This document shows, piece by piece, positions 25,618 through 33,731 of a stretch of 35,566 nt of DNA (positions are counted from its first letter, which is position 1; each line of letters starts with the position of its first letter). The notes under the pieces were generated by a model, which was given only the letters and a program-made list of their open reading frames with translations, had not been told where the DNA came from and made no database searches. This DNA comes from an uncultured Lachnospiraceae bacterium (GTDB lineage: Bacteria > Bacillota > Clostridia > Lachnospirales > Lachnospiraceae), in contig CANRWO010000038.1 in NCBI GenBank assembly GCA_947643615.1, forward strand, positions 1 through 35,566, written 5' to 3'. The position numbers and the translations under genes were made by a program.

Positions 25618-26142
25618 TTATTTTCCCGAGTAGCAGATTGCAGACTCCAGACGGTACTTTTTAAGCCTTTCCCGTCCCTTCAACCCTGCCAGCTCTATCA
25701 AGACTACAATGCCTACCACCTCACCGCCAAGGTTCTCGATCATTTTGATCATTGCTTCCGTAGTCCCGCCTGTAGCAATCAAGTCATCCACGATCAAAAC
25801 CTTCTGCCCCGGTTTGATGCTGTCCTTATGCATTTCAATCGTGGCGCTGCCATATTCCAGGTCATAAGAAACTGACACGGTTTCCCGGGGCAGCTTTCCC
25901 GCCTTACGGATCAGCACAAAAGGTTTCTTATTATTATAGGCAATCGGTGTCCCGAATATGAACCCTCTGGATTCAGGGCCCACCACCACGTCATACTCCA
26001 AATCCTTCACCTTCTCCTGCATGGTGTCAACGGCAAGATGCAGGCCTTCCGCATCCTGCAGCACGCTGGTCACATCCCGGAAAATAATGCCCGGTTCAGG
26101 GAAATCAGGGATACTGACTACATATTCTTCCAGCTTCTTCAT
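25618..26142 (-). CDS. apt: Adenine phosphoribosyltransferase
   Basis: A 174-residue enzyme making AMP from adenine and PRPP. The PRPP-binding loop VLIVDDLIATGGT and the APT-type N-terminus (SIPDFPEPGIIFRDVTSVL region) are both clear. The ATG has GAGGT about 9 bases upstream. It precedes rel in the same direction, and an extended -10 promoter (TGTTATACT) lies in the short gap from the CBS gene. Confidence 0.97.
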   Translation of the reverse strand: MKKLEEYVVSIPDFPEPGIIFRDVTSVLQDAEGLHLAVDTMQEKVKDLEYDVVVGPESRGFIFGTPIAYNNKKPFVLIRKAGKLPRETVSVSYDLEYGSATIEMHKDSIKPGQKVLIVDDLIATGGTTEAMIKMIENLGGEVVGIVVLIELAGLKGRERLKKYRLESAICYSGK

Positions 26143-26176
26143 ATTGGTTTACCTCGCTTTTGTAATGGTTTTAATA

Positions 26177-26185
26177 AGTATAACA
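26177..26185 (-). promoter_or_regulatory. Extended -10 promoter candidate of apt-rel
   Basis: On the minus strand TGTTATACT carries the TG-N extension and a five-of-six -10 box; the -35 region is poor, as is usual for extended -10 promoters. It gives a short leader of about 30 bases to the apt start. Confidence 0.4.
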
Positions 26186-26602
26186 TCATTCTTTGCTGTG
26201 TGCCACGAAATATTTTATGATATCGCTTCGGGTAACTATACCTATAAATACATTTCTGTCATCAATAACAGGGACGAAATTCTGTTTCATTGCCTGTTCG
26301 ATCAAGGTCTCCATTGCCGTGTCGATCCGTGCCGGCTGTACCTTTCCTCCCTGGAGGATATCCCGGACCGCCATATGCTCCACGTTCTTCAGCGTCATAT
26401 CCCTCAGGTTCTCGTTCCGCTCCAGGATATTCCAGAGGAAATCACCCTCGCTGCTGACACCCACATACCGATCCTCCGCATCAATCACCGGGACAGCCGT
26501 ATAGCCGCTTCTGCGGAGCTTCTCCAATCCCTGCCGCAATGTCATATCATCCCTTAAATAGGTTACCTCTGCCTTCGGCAGTAAAAACAATGCAATATTC
26601 AC
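26186..26602 (-). CDS. CBS-pair domain protein
   Basis: A 138-residue protein made of two CBS repeats (about residues 14-65 and 78-132, ending in VFIGIVTRSDIIKYF). CBS pairs bind adenosine nucleotides such as AMP, ATP or c-di-AMP and usually regulate a partner. There is no effector domain. It starts at a GTG with AAGGAG 7 bases upstream, 4 bases after the stop of the preceding membrane-protein gene, and is followed by apt. The neighbourhood fits a link to purine status, but the partner is unknown. Confidence 0.85.
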   Translation of the reverse strand: MNIALFLLPKAEVTYLRDDMTLRQGLEKLRRSGYTAVPVIDAEDRYVGVSSEGDFLWNILERNENLRDMTLKNVEHMAVRDILQGGKVQPARIDTAMETLIEQAMKQNFVPVIDDRNVFIGIVTRSDIIKYFVAHSKE

Positions 26603-26606
26603 AAGC

Positions 26607-27341
26607 CTACTCCTTTGTTGCCATGCCCTCCGACCCGGTATCTGCCTTGGCCGCCTCTTTTATGCTCCCCGTACCCAACCAGGTCTCCTTCTCTTTTGCC
26701 GTTTCATCCATGGAACCAGTGGTCTCCTCTTTTTCGTCCCCGGCTTTCCCCTCGTCCACTATCTCTACAAAAGTGCTGTCCACCGCATTCAGATCCGCAA
26801 AATAATTTCGTATCTTTCCGGCAAAGTAAACGGTGGTGATGCAGTCTGTAATCCCGCTGAAAATCAATCCCACCCCCAACAGCCGGAACAGGATCATGGC
26901 CACCGCCATGGGATTAAAAATCAGGATCAGTCCAAAAGCAATATTGATAATAGCCAGCACCAGCATAAAGACCCAGTTGCCGTACTCCATTCTCCTTAAG
27001 TCGATCACGTCCTGCAGCTTGCTCAGTCCGCTGACCAGCACCAATATCCCCAAAAGCCAGGGCACCAGGGAAATAATGAAATCCACCTTATACAACACCA
27101 CGATCCCCAGCAAAATCCCCAGAAGCCCGTGCAGGAAATCATTATGGTAATAATTCTGGTGCGCATCCCTGAGCAGATAGCTGATCATGGAGACCGCGCC
27201 TGCAATGATCAGCACCACGCCGATCAGGAAACCCAATAATTTCTCCATGGTCTCCGGTATCACCAGCGCCACAATGCCCAACAGGATGTAAAGCACCCCC
27301 ATGAGCAGAGTGTCCCATTTTAATTGCTTCAGCAGCTTCAT
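26607..27341 (-). CDS. HdeD/DUF308 family six-helix membrane protein
   Basis: A 244-residue protein with six hydrophobic helices in the first ~180 residues, arranged as three helix pairs as in DUF308/HdeD proteins. A charged cytosolic tail of about 65 residues rich in Glu, Lys, Thr and Asp follows. HdeD is an acid-resistance membrane protein in enterobacteria; the role in Clostridia is unknown. A GTG (27344) and an ATG (27341) are adjacent; AGGAGG lies 8 bases before the ATG, so either may be used. It is translated just ahead of the CBS gene. Confidence 0.8.
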   Translation of the reverse strand: MKLLKQLKWDTLLMGVLYILLGIVALVIPETMEKLLGFLIGVVLIIAGAVSMISYLLRDAHQNYYHNDFLHGLLGILLGIVVLYKVDFIISLVPWLLGILVLVSGLSKLQDVIDLRRMEYGNWVFMLVLAIINIAFGLILIFNPMAVAMILFRLLGVGLIFSGITDCITTVYFAGKIRNYFADLNAVDSTFVEIVDEGKAGDEKEETTGSMDETAKEKETWLGTGSIKEAAKADTGSEGMATKE

Positions 27342-27432
27342 CACGCATTCCTCCTATCTTCCGGTTCCTCCCCGTTCCCATGAAAAACCGGTGCCTTTCC
27401 AAGTCCGCCGAAAATCGCATGAAAAATCACAA

Positions 27433-27461
27433 AAGGACCCTTTTACACAAAAAGAGTCCTT
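27433..27461 (-). terminator. Terminator after the SEC-C protein gene
   Basis: Twelve-base arms (27433-27444 and 27450-27461) pair at 11 positions around a 5-base loop. On the minus strand the stem ends in CCTTTTGTGATTTTTC. It starts 15 bases after the SEC-C stop codon and separates that gene from the HdeD-like gene. Confidence 0.75.
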
Positions 27462-27475
27462 ACTTTCTCATCAAC

Positions 27476-27979
27476 CTATTTTTTGCCGCAGCATTTCTTA
27501 TACTTTTTGCCGCTTCCGCAAGGACAGAGATCGTTGGGATATACCTTATCCCCTTTCACGATGGTGGTAGAGGACTTCTGTTCCTTATAAAGGGCTTTCC
27601 TGGTATCCTCATCAAAAATGTCGTTCCACTCCTCCAGATTATACAGCCAGTCGGCTTCCGCCGCCACCATGCCCTTATACAGCAGCGCCTTGTCAAAACC
27701 AAGGTTCACCTGGGTATTCTCGTCCATCTCTTCGATAGGGTTCTTCTCTTTCAGGCAATCGTTGATGCCGTCCAGGAAACCCGTCATAGTCATAACCGTG
27801 ACTCCGTACTTATCGGCCAGCTCCTTCACGGTTCCCGTCACTACCTCGTCGGGATTCTTTAACAGCTGGGCATAAATATCTTTCTCCTGCTGGAAATATG
27901 CCGCCCACATCTTCTGCAGCCGATCCTGGGATTCGTTCTCATTGTATGCGACTGACCGCCACTCTTCCAATAATGCCAT
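27476..27979 (-). CDS. SEC-C metal-binding domain protein
   Basis: A 167-residue protein with a helical body and a C-terminal zinc-binding SEC-C motif (CPCGSGKKYKKCC), which resembles the SecA C-terminus. Members are small proteins of uncertain role, often linked to ribosome or SecB-like interactions. The start at 27979 (MALLEEWRS) was chosen from recalled family architecture and an AAGGATGG about 10 bases ahead. The frame extends to 28069 through an unlikely Cys-rich N-terminus, and an ATG at 28024 is also possible. A promoter at 28143-28171 gives an unusually long leader of about 155 bases if the 27979 start is right. Confidence 0.8.
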   Translation of the reverse strand: MALLEEWRSVAYNENESQDRLQKMWAAYFQQEKDIYAQLLKNPDEVVTGTVKELADKYGVTVMTMTGFLDGINDCLKEKNPIEEMDENTQVNLGFDKALLYKGMVAAEADWLYNLEEWNDIFDEDTRKALYKEQKSSTTIVKGDKVYPNDLCPCGSGKKYKKCCGKK

Positions 27980-28142
27980 ATCTACCGTACCATCCTTATG
28001 TTCATAATCCTTACTGATCCACATCTGTCCGGAACCGGGCAGCGCCGAGCAAAAACATACGGCAAACACCGGTTTCTAAAAGGCATTTCCCCGTAGATTT
28101 GCCTGGTTCCATGTAAACAGGCTGCTTTCGGTAATCCACTTT

Positions 28143-28171
28143 AGTATATAACAGATTTCACAAACAGGCAA
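28143..28171 (-). promoter_or_regulatory. Promoter candidate for the SEC-C gene
   Basis: On the minus strand TTGCCT (28166-28171; four of six), a 17-base spacer and TATACT (28143-28148; five of six), with an A/T-rich stretch upstream that could serve as an UP element. Confidence 0.5.
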
Positions 28172-28198
28172 TCCTTTTTTTCTTTTCAAAAATGCTTT

Positions 28199-28270
28199 TC
28201 AAAAATTTTCAAAAAATTTTTGGGTTTTCTGTATAAAGTCTGATTTCCGGGCCAGACTATGTAATGTCAA
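28199..28270 (-). CDS. Possible 23-residue micropeptide
   Basis: A TTG at 28270 is preceded at 7 bases by AAAGGAGG, one of the best ribosome sites in the window. It opens a 23-codon frame with a basic, aromatic-ending peptide (ends QKFFENF). The same frame is open to 28435. It may be a real small protein, a leader peptide or the remains of a longer gene; I do not recognise it. The site could be chance in an AT-rich gap. Confidence 0.25.
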   Translation of the reverse strand: MTLHSLARKSDFIQKTQKFFENF

Positions 28271-28447
28271 GGAACCCCCTCCTTTGATACTACAAAAGAT
28301 AAAAATAATACTTATCCTCCCCTTTAACGAAGCCCTCAGGACTGCGGAGACCGCGGTTTTGGGGGTTTCTGATTTTCCTGGACTCTCAGTGACTGCCAAC
28401 ATTGCTATCCCTTCCAATGACAATTGAATCACCACATATTGCCTGTC

Positions 28448-31400
28448 TTATCCTTTTGCGGCATTGCATTTTGCCTCGATCATATCATTCAGAATCCTTT
28501 TCCTTATTGCGCCGCTTTCTTCAAATTCCTCATCTTCAAGCCTCAGGTACATCTCCACCCAAAGCTTTTCTTTATTTTGGACCATACAATACCGGAGCAT
28601 CGTCTCCAGCTCCAGGTATACTACCTCACGTGAAATGTCGCACTGAAACAACTCGCCAAAAAGCTGATCCGGCGCATTATCATTGCTCATACACATTTTC
28701 AAAAGCTTCACCGTAAGAAGATTTGCCCCAACAGAATATTCAAGCTGTTCCAACTCTCTCATTTGGTTTTCTGAAATGCATTTCCTGATATCGACAGGTT
28801 TCGATATCAATGTGGGAATAATGGATAAATAGCTGCTCTCTTTTGCATCAAGTATCATTTTACTTACAACGCTACTGATATACTTTTCCAATATTTCTTT
28901 GTAAATTATTGTATCGCTTTGAATTTTGTTTATATATATCGCTTCTATCATTTCATCGACCAGCATAAAATCGGGAACCTGCTTCCAAAATTCCCCTTTG
29001 TATTTTGATCCTGCCAAAGCTGCTATTATAAAATTTTCCCTAAATGCATACTTTTTTCTTCGTGTTGCTTCCCTTATGACTTTGATCAGTCCATTGGCTG
29101 TTTTGCCATTGTCCACAAAGCATCTCGCAGGCACCATTTGAACTCCCGCTACGAACAGAAATAATTCAAAAAATCTATCGCTCAATTTATCTAATTGTTC
29201 AAACGGAACCTTACTATTATCCATTAGCTTGTCAAATGCATCATTCCTATGTGTACAAGAATATTTAATTTTTATATCCGTTTCCTTATAGCATAATGCA
29301 CTCAATTCCTCTTTTAAAAAGGATTCTATGTCTCGTCTCCGCTCCCTCATTGTTTTCTCAAACTCTTCTTCCGTAGCCAATTTCTTTTGTCTGGCATAAT
29401 GCATCAGCAAACGCTCATACAATTTAGCCAACTCTTTCTCTTCTTTGCCTATCAGTTCATATAGCATTTGATATGTTGCCCAGGCAGGCTTTATCAAAAA
29501 GCCACAAAACTCTGACAAAAAATCTAGACGCATATCTGTCAAATCATCCTTGATTTCCATCAAGGCAGCCTCATCCATATCCCTCTCCACTAATGTCAGC
29601 TCTACAGATTCCGTCAACTTTATCATCTTATTGCCGCTATAAGATCTCCAGTACCCGGGGGTCAGAAATTCACACATGATTCCTGCTCCACTGCGAAGGC
29701 CTAAACGTTTTTCCCAGTCTCCTAAATAATCTTTGTTTGCTGAAAACAGACACTGTAGGAATAGATTTTTCCTAAGCTCGGCACTTTCTGTTTTATCTGC
29801 CGAAAACAGCAATCCCTGCAACACCTGTTCTGGCAGAAATCCATCGATTTCCCCTTTTTCCAAAGCTGATCTAATTTCGCATATCGCCTCTTTTCGTACT
29901 GCATCAGACTGCATTCCGTTTCCCGCTATATCAATTTCCAGCGCTAATTTCTGTTCTTCCGTAAGCCTCCTCATTACACCCGTAATTTCATGAGCCAAAT
30001 CATTCTTCTCATTTTCATCCAGTTTCAGAAATAGTTTAGCTGCTTTTATTCCTTTTACTGCCTCGTCCCCACAATTCTCCTGGACATGGCGTACCATTTT
30101 ATCCTTTTGCGCCCCGGTAATCATGGAAAACTTACTATAGTTTGCACATTCACCCAGATCCATTGCCCTGGCGGCAAGTGCAATATACTTGCTTTGAGGT
30201 TTACCACGGAAAATATTTTCTATCAGAATATCTGCTGCCAGCCACGAGCCGAACAGACACAGATTCTCAGACGTATAATCTTCCTTCACGATATTATCCT
30301 TCCCGTTCATCCGTTCGCAAAGTAAACCTATATCCGTTTCCAGGGTTTTTCTTTCCAGTTCTATATAACCCAGTGCAAAGAGCAGGACGTTCCTCCAATA
30401 GGATTTATAAGCAATACTTTCTATGTTATGTATGGCTTCCTCATCACGCCTTCCTTTTACCAGATAGGTTCCTGCAAAATATTCCTGCATGGAACGTATG
30501 GTAAAACTATATCTCCCTTCCCGGTTCTCATTTAAGAAACAGATTCTCTGTGTGATCGTCAGGAAAAACTCCTTTTCCTTGTCAGCATTTTCTGTCTCAT
30601 AATACTCGTCCCTGTTTTTCACCACATAGCTTCTAATCTCTTTTTCCAGTTCTTCTTTGCTTATTTCTGCGGAAGCGTTTTCTTCCATTTCCGATTCGCT
30701 CTGTAAACGATATCCAACCATATAATGGATTTCTTCCAACCATTCGGTATTATCATTCAAGGTAGCGACGATCCCCTTTTGTTTTTCCCTTTTTATTATG
30801 GTGTCATAATATTGCCGAAATAAGGAATATCTTTCATGGGGCGGCTTCCCTCCGCTTTTTACCAATATGGCAACAATCGTAACCTGAAGCGGCGTCTTCA
30901 TCAGTCTGCCTGTTGTTTCATCTTCCAGAGCTTCATTCATGATGCGGATATATTCTTCCCTCCGCTCCGTCTGTTCTTCCATGACGTCGAACAACTTATT
31001 AATGTACGTTCTGCTGTCATCCTTAGATAACTCTGCGACCTCCATATGCACATACTTTTCCTCATCAAAGTCATTGTTGTACCCCTGTTCCCTGGTGGTT
31101 CCTATGACCATGCAGTCGCATTGGGCCTCCCGTAATTCCATTGTGATAAACTGATGAATCTGTCTTAATACCTCCTGCCTGTTCGAAGACTCCGGCACTT
31201 CATCCAATCCGTCAAAGAAAAATATCCATGCCTGTTCTCTAAGCATTCTGCGGAGAATATTTACTGACAGCCTGCTTCCCTCAAATTTCTCTATCCGTTC
31301 CCCCATGTACTGTATGACGGAATGATTCTCTTGACTCCTCTTTCGGTTGATCCACGCGGCATATTCACGCAATGTCACTTTAAACGGGATTCGGACTCTG

Positions 31401-32338
31401 TCAATTCTATAGCCATATCCCTTTTCAAACTCTTTTATAAATTTGTCCATCTCCCGGCTTTGATACTGCATTGCCTGCAGATAATATGCTCTGTATATCT
31501 GGGCAATAAACTGGCTGATTGTACTTTTTCCTTTTCCGGGGCCTCCAATCAGGACGAAATTTTCATTCCGGTTCAGTTCATCGATACCGCCCATCCCCCT
31601 GTAACCTAATATCTTATTTCCCAAAGCAAATACCATCCTGGCAAACTTCACCGTCTTCCTCTTTTTCCTGACGGTCACATTAATATCCACACATACTCGC
31701 TCAATAGGCATTTTCTTCTCTGCTACGGAACCGGCCTGCTCTAAACGGGGATACATTTCCTCCTCAAACTCGCAATAAAGAAATCTCTTTAAAATATCCA
31801 GATAGTCCAATTGAAATTCTCCCATCATTTTCATAAGCAGATCGCCTGGCAGAATAGTACCGGCGTAGCTTGTGGCAACATCCCGGTTATTGTCCAACAT
31901 GGCGCATATTTCATCATATCCCTTTACATAAAAATGCGGGATAATATCATTTTTTGCATTGACATATGCCTCAATCCTGTCTTTTACGCCCGTATCCTTT
32001 TCCGGTGTTAAAACAACATTGGTATAAAAAAGATAATTATCCGGTATATAGTCTGCCTCTTTCTCCCGAAAGCGCTGCAATTCTCCATCGATTTCTTTTA
32101 CAAGCCATTTGTAGTCATCTTTTTTGGTCGTGACATACTTGTACTTTACCTGACCAATTGTCCTTCCCTCAAATACAACTCCTGAGCTGTCCTTTACAGC
32201 GCCTTCAAAGGCAAACTCTCTCTGCCCATCCGGCCCCAAACCATATTGCTCACACCGCACTCCAAATATCCTCTCGTTTAAGCTCCTTACCATAAGCTCA
32301 AAAGATTCTGCCTCCATTTTACTAAAATCGTACCTCAT
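28448..32338 (-). CDS. Nuclease-NACHT STAND protein, probable anti-phage defence
   Basis: A 1,296-residue protein. Residues about 10-150 look like a PD-(D/E)XK nuclease of the Mrr/restriction-endonuclease type: Glu14 in a FELMVRSL helix, Asp37 in GPDGQREF, then GQVKYKY with Gln63-x-Lys65. The NACHT NTPase follows: Walker A IGGPGKGKSTIS (264-275), Walker B WIFFFDGLDE (371-380), a sensor-like VIGTTREQ, and a winged-helix region. About 700 mostly helical C-terminal residues without recognisable repeats would be the sensor. Bacterial NACHT/Avs proteins of this layout recognise phage proteins, oligomerise and activate the nuclease, killing the infected cell. The ATG has GAGGAG 8 bases upstream. 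The gene is more AT-rich than its neighbours and stands alone between gene-poor gaps, which suggests transfer. Phage target unknown. Confidence 0.85.
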   Translation of the reverse strand: MRYDFSKMEAESFELMVRSLNERIFGVRCEQYGLGPDGQREFAFEGAVKDSSGVVFEGRTIGQVKYKYVTTKKDDYKWLVKEIDGELQRFREKEADYIPDNYLFYTNVVLTPEKDTGVKDRIEAYVNAKNDIIPHFYVKGYDEICAMLDNNRDVATSYAGTILPGDLLMKMMGEFQLDYLDILKRFLYCEFEEEMYPRLEQAGSVAEKKMPIERVCVDINVTVRKKRKTVKFARMVFALGNKILGYRGMGGIDELNRNENFVLIGGPGKGKSTISQFIAQIYRAYYLQAMQYQSREMDKFIKEFEKGYGYRIDRVRIPFKVTLREYAAWINRKRSQENHSVIQYMGERIEKFEGSRLSVNILRRMLREQAWIFFFDGLDEVPESSNRQEVLRQIHQFITMELREAQCDCMVIGTTREQGYNNDFDEEKYVHMEVAELSKDDSRTYINKLFDVMEEQTERREEYIRIMNEALEDETTGRLMKTPLQVTIVAILVKSGGKPPHERYSLFRQYYDTIIKREKQKGIVATLNDNTEWLEEIHYMVGYRLQSESEMEENASAEISKEELEKEIRSYVVKNRDEYYETENADKEKEFFLTITQRICFLNENREGRYSFTIRSMQEYFAGTYLVKGRRDEEAIHNIESIAYKSYWRNVLLFALGYIELERKTLETDIGLLCERMNGKDNIVKEDYTSENLCLFGSWLAADILIENIFRGKPQSKYIALAARAMDLGECANYSKFSMITGAQKDKMVRHVQENCGDEAVKGIKAAKLFLKLDENEKNDLAHEITGVMRRLTEEQKLALEIDIAGNGMQSDAVRKEAICEIRSALEKGEIDGFLPEQVLQGLLFSADKTESAELRKNLFLQCLFSANKDYLGDWEKRLGLRSGAGIMCEFLTPGYWRSYSGNKMIKLTESVELTLVERDMDEAALMEIKDDLTDMRLDFLSEFCGFLIKPAWATYQMLYELIGKEEKELAKLYERLLMHYARQKKLATEEEFEKTMRERRRDIESFLKEELSALCYKETDIKIKYSCTHRNDAFDKLMDNSKVPFEQLDKLSDRFFELFLFVAGVQMVPARCFVDNGKTANGLIKVIREATRRKKYAFRENFIIAALAGSKYKGEFWKQVPDFMLVDEMIEAIYINKIQSDTIIYKEILEKYISSVVSKMILDAKESSYLSIIPTLISKPVDIRKCISENQMRELEQLEYSVGANLLTVKLLKMCMSNDNAPDQLFGELFQCDISREVVYLELETMLRYCMVQNKEKLWVEMYLRLEDEEFEESGAIRKRILNDMIEAKCNAAKG

Positions 32339-32403
32339 ATCCCATTCTCCTCTGTAATATCACATATTCTCTTTCGATAAAAGCCTCCTCACCCTTATGG
32401 CAC

Positions 32404-32430
32404 CGCAAAAGCATTCTGTGCTTCTTTGCG
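32404..32430 (-). promoter_or_regulatory. Hairpin in the leader of the NACHT gene
   Basis: CGCAAA pairs with TTTGCG and AGCA with TGCT, with a 2-base bulge and 5-base loop, ending about 65 bases before the NACHT start codon. No T run follows, so it is not a plain terminator. It may shape mRNA stability or translation. Confidence 0.4.
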
Positions 32431-32556
32431 TAAAACCGAGAATAGTTGGCAAAATAGAATAGTGGTCTTTCTTATTGCCAAATATCCCATTCTTATAATC
32501 ATTGATTATATAATATGAATATTATATCATCCATCCTTCTTCTTTTCCATACTAAA

Positions 32557-32587
32557 ATAACTATATTATGCAACACAATATAGTTAT
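32557..32587. promoter_or_regulatory. Perfect 11-bp dyad between divergent genes
   Basis: ATAACTATATT (32557-32567) and AATATAGTTAT (32577-32587) flank 9 bases. It lies between the likely NACHT promoter (minus-strand -10 TATAAT at 32521-32526) and the rightward promoter at 32611-32639. That position fits a shared operator for a regulator. Confidence 0.5.
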
Positions 32588-32610
32588 CTTTAACCCAAAC
32601 AGCTTTCGTA

Positions 32611-32639
32611 TTGTAAAATCAGTAAGATAATGTTATCAT
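32611..32639 (+). promoter_or_regulatory. Promoter of the small membrane-protein gene
   Basis: TTGTAA (32611-32616), a 17-base spacer and TATCAT (32634-32639). The predicted leader is about 105 bases to the start at 32752. Confidence 0.55.
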
Positions 32640-32751
32640 GTGGGAATAAACAGTATAGTAAGACAGCCAAACCGACACAGGCACAAAATCAATTGTGCAT
32701 AAAGAGGAAGATTTCCACGCCTTCCTGCGCAGCACAGAAATGAGGATTATC

Positions 32752-33033
32752 ATGAACAAAAACATTCACCAAACCGACAAAGACATAAAAAAGAAAAAGA
32801 CCACTTCCAAGCAGGTCGTGGCCATGGCAGGCGTCATCCTGCTGGTACTGCTCTACGTCATCACATTGGTGGTCTCGGTCACGGACAGTTCCTCCTCAGG
32901 CAGCCTGATGTGGATGTGCCTCTTCGCCACGGTAGCCATTCCCATTCTCATCTGGGTCTACATATGGATGTACGGAAGACTGACCGGCAGGAAGACCATA
33001 AGCGACCCGCCTTACGGCACGGAAGAGGAATGA
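32752..33033 (+). CDS. Small two-helix membrane protein, unknown function
   Basis: A 93-residue protein with a Lys-rich N-terminus (residues 1-25), two hydrophobic segments (about 26-45 and 53-73) and a short polar tail ending in EEE. The ATG at 32752 has GAGG 6 bases upstream; earlier in-frame Met codons lack a ribosome site. It is divergent from the NACHT gene and shares its intergenic control region. I do not recognise a family. It might be a membrane partner of the defence gene or an unrelated core gene. Confidence 0.65.
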   Translation: MNKNIHQTDKDIKKKKTTSKQVVAMAGVILLVLLYVITLVVSVTDSSSSGSLMWMCLFATVAIPILIWVYIWMYGRLTGRKTISDPPYGTEEE

Positions 33034-33245
33034 CCCCATGCCATGCAATACATGTCTTTTCCGTTTCTAATGATATTTCGTCCCAATAGTATTTCGCAAC
33101 AGTGATGTCTTGTAAAAGGCGGCAGTTCTGCCATCGGAAATACTTTCCATGCAAAAACATATGTTCTGTGTGCTATGATAATACTGTCATCCCGTATGTA
33201 GCACAACGGCACAATATGCCCTGCAAATGGAAAGGAGAATTGATT

Positions 33246-33518
33246 TTGGAAAATATTCTGTGCGCCAACATACCGGTACAGATGATTTCCTGCACGGACA
33301 CCAACGGGAAGGTCACTCCCCTGCGCTTCCGTTTTCGTGATAAAAACGGGGAGCTTGTGAGTGTTTCCATCGATAAAGTGTTATCGGACGACCAGGACAG
33401 GAACAAGGTGGGCATAAACTTTTCCTGTACTGCCAGGATTTACGGGGTCCAGAAGACCTTCAGCCTGCGGTACAGCTATTTTGCCCACGAATGGCGCCTG
33501 TGCCGCCTGTATTTCTGA
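33246..33518 (+). CDS. Short protein of unknown function
   Basis: A 90-residue soluble protein starting at a TTG with AAGGAG 8 bases upstream. A nearer TTG at 33240 is too close to that site. The sequence is predicted to be mostly beta strands (PLRFRFRDKNGELVSVSIDK, then a Tyr/Phe-rich C-terminus ending CRLYF). It has a few cysteines but no metal motif. It does not match a family I know. The gene ends 7 bases before a 38-bp tandem repeat. Confidence 0.6.
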   Translation: MENILCANIPVQMISCTDTNGKVTPLRFRFRDKNGELVSVSIDKVLSDDQDRNKVGINFSCTARIYGVQKTFSLRYSYFAHEWRLCRLYF

Positions 33519-33525
33519 CCCCCAC

Positions 33526-33649
33526 AGGTTTCCGCCTGCGCCCCAGAACCTGCTGCTGTGCGTGGGTTTCCGCCTGTACCCCAGAGTCTGCCGCTGTACG
33601 CGGGTTTCCGCCTGTACCCCAGAGTCTGCCGCTGTACGCGGGTTTCCGG
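33526..33649. repeat. 38-bp tandem repeat, three copies plus a fragment
   Basis: Units start at 33526, 33564 and 33602; the second and third are identical, the first is diverged, and a 10-base fragment begins at 33640. The period is not a multiple of three, so it is not a coding repeat, and it follows the stop codon of the short gene at 33518. Copy number is likely to vary between strains. Confidence 0.9.
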
Positions 33650-33731
33650 TCTTTTCCATCCCCCCGGTGCGAAACGCCGGAAGAAAACCAGTCCCCAACT
33701 CCGTAAACAGGGCGGAGTGCCTCAAATTGCA

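Larger units (their letters stand above)
27980..28447. other. AT-rich gap between the NACHT gene and the SEC-C gene
   Basis: Apart from the SEC-C promoter and leader, this 468-base stretch holds no confirmed gene. It contains three close copies of TTTTTGAAAA on the minus strand (about 28170-28215), a GCGG/CCGC mini-stem near 28342-28352, and a 23-codon frame with a strong ribosome site (28199-28270). No clear terminator for the NACHT gene was found. Confidence 0.6.
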
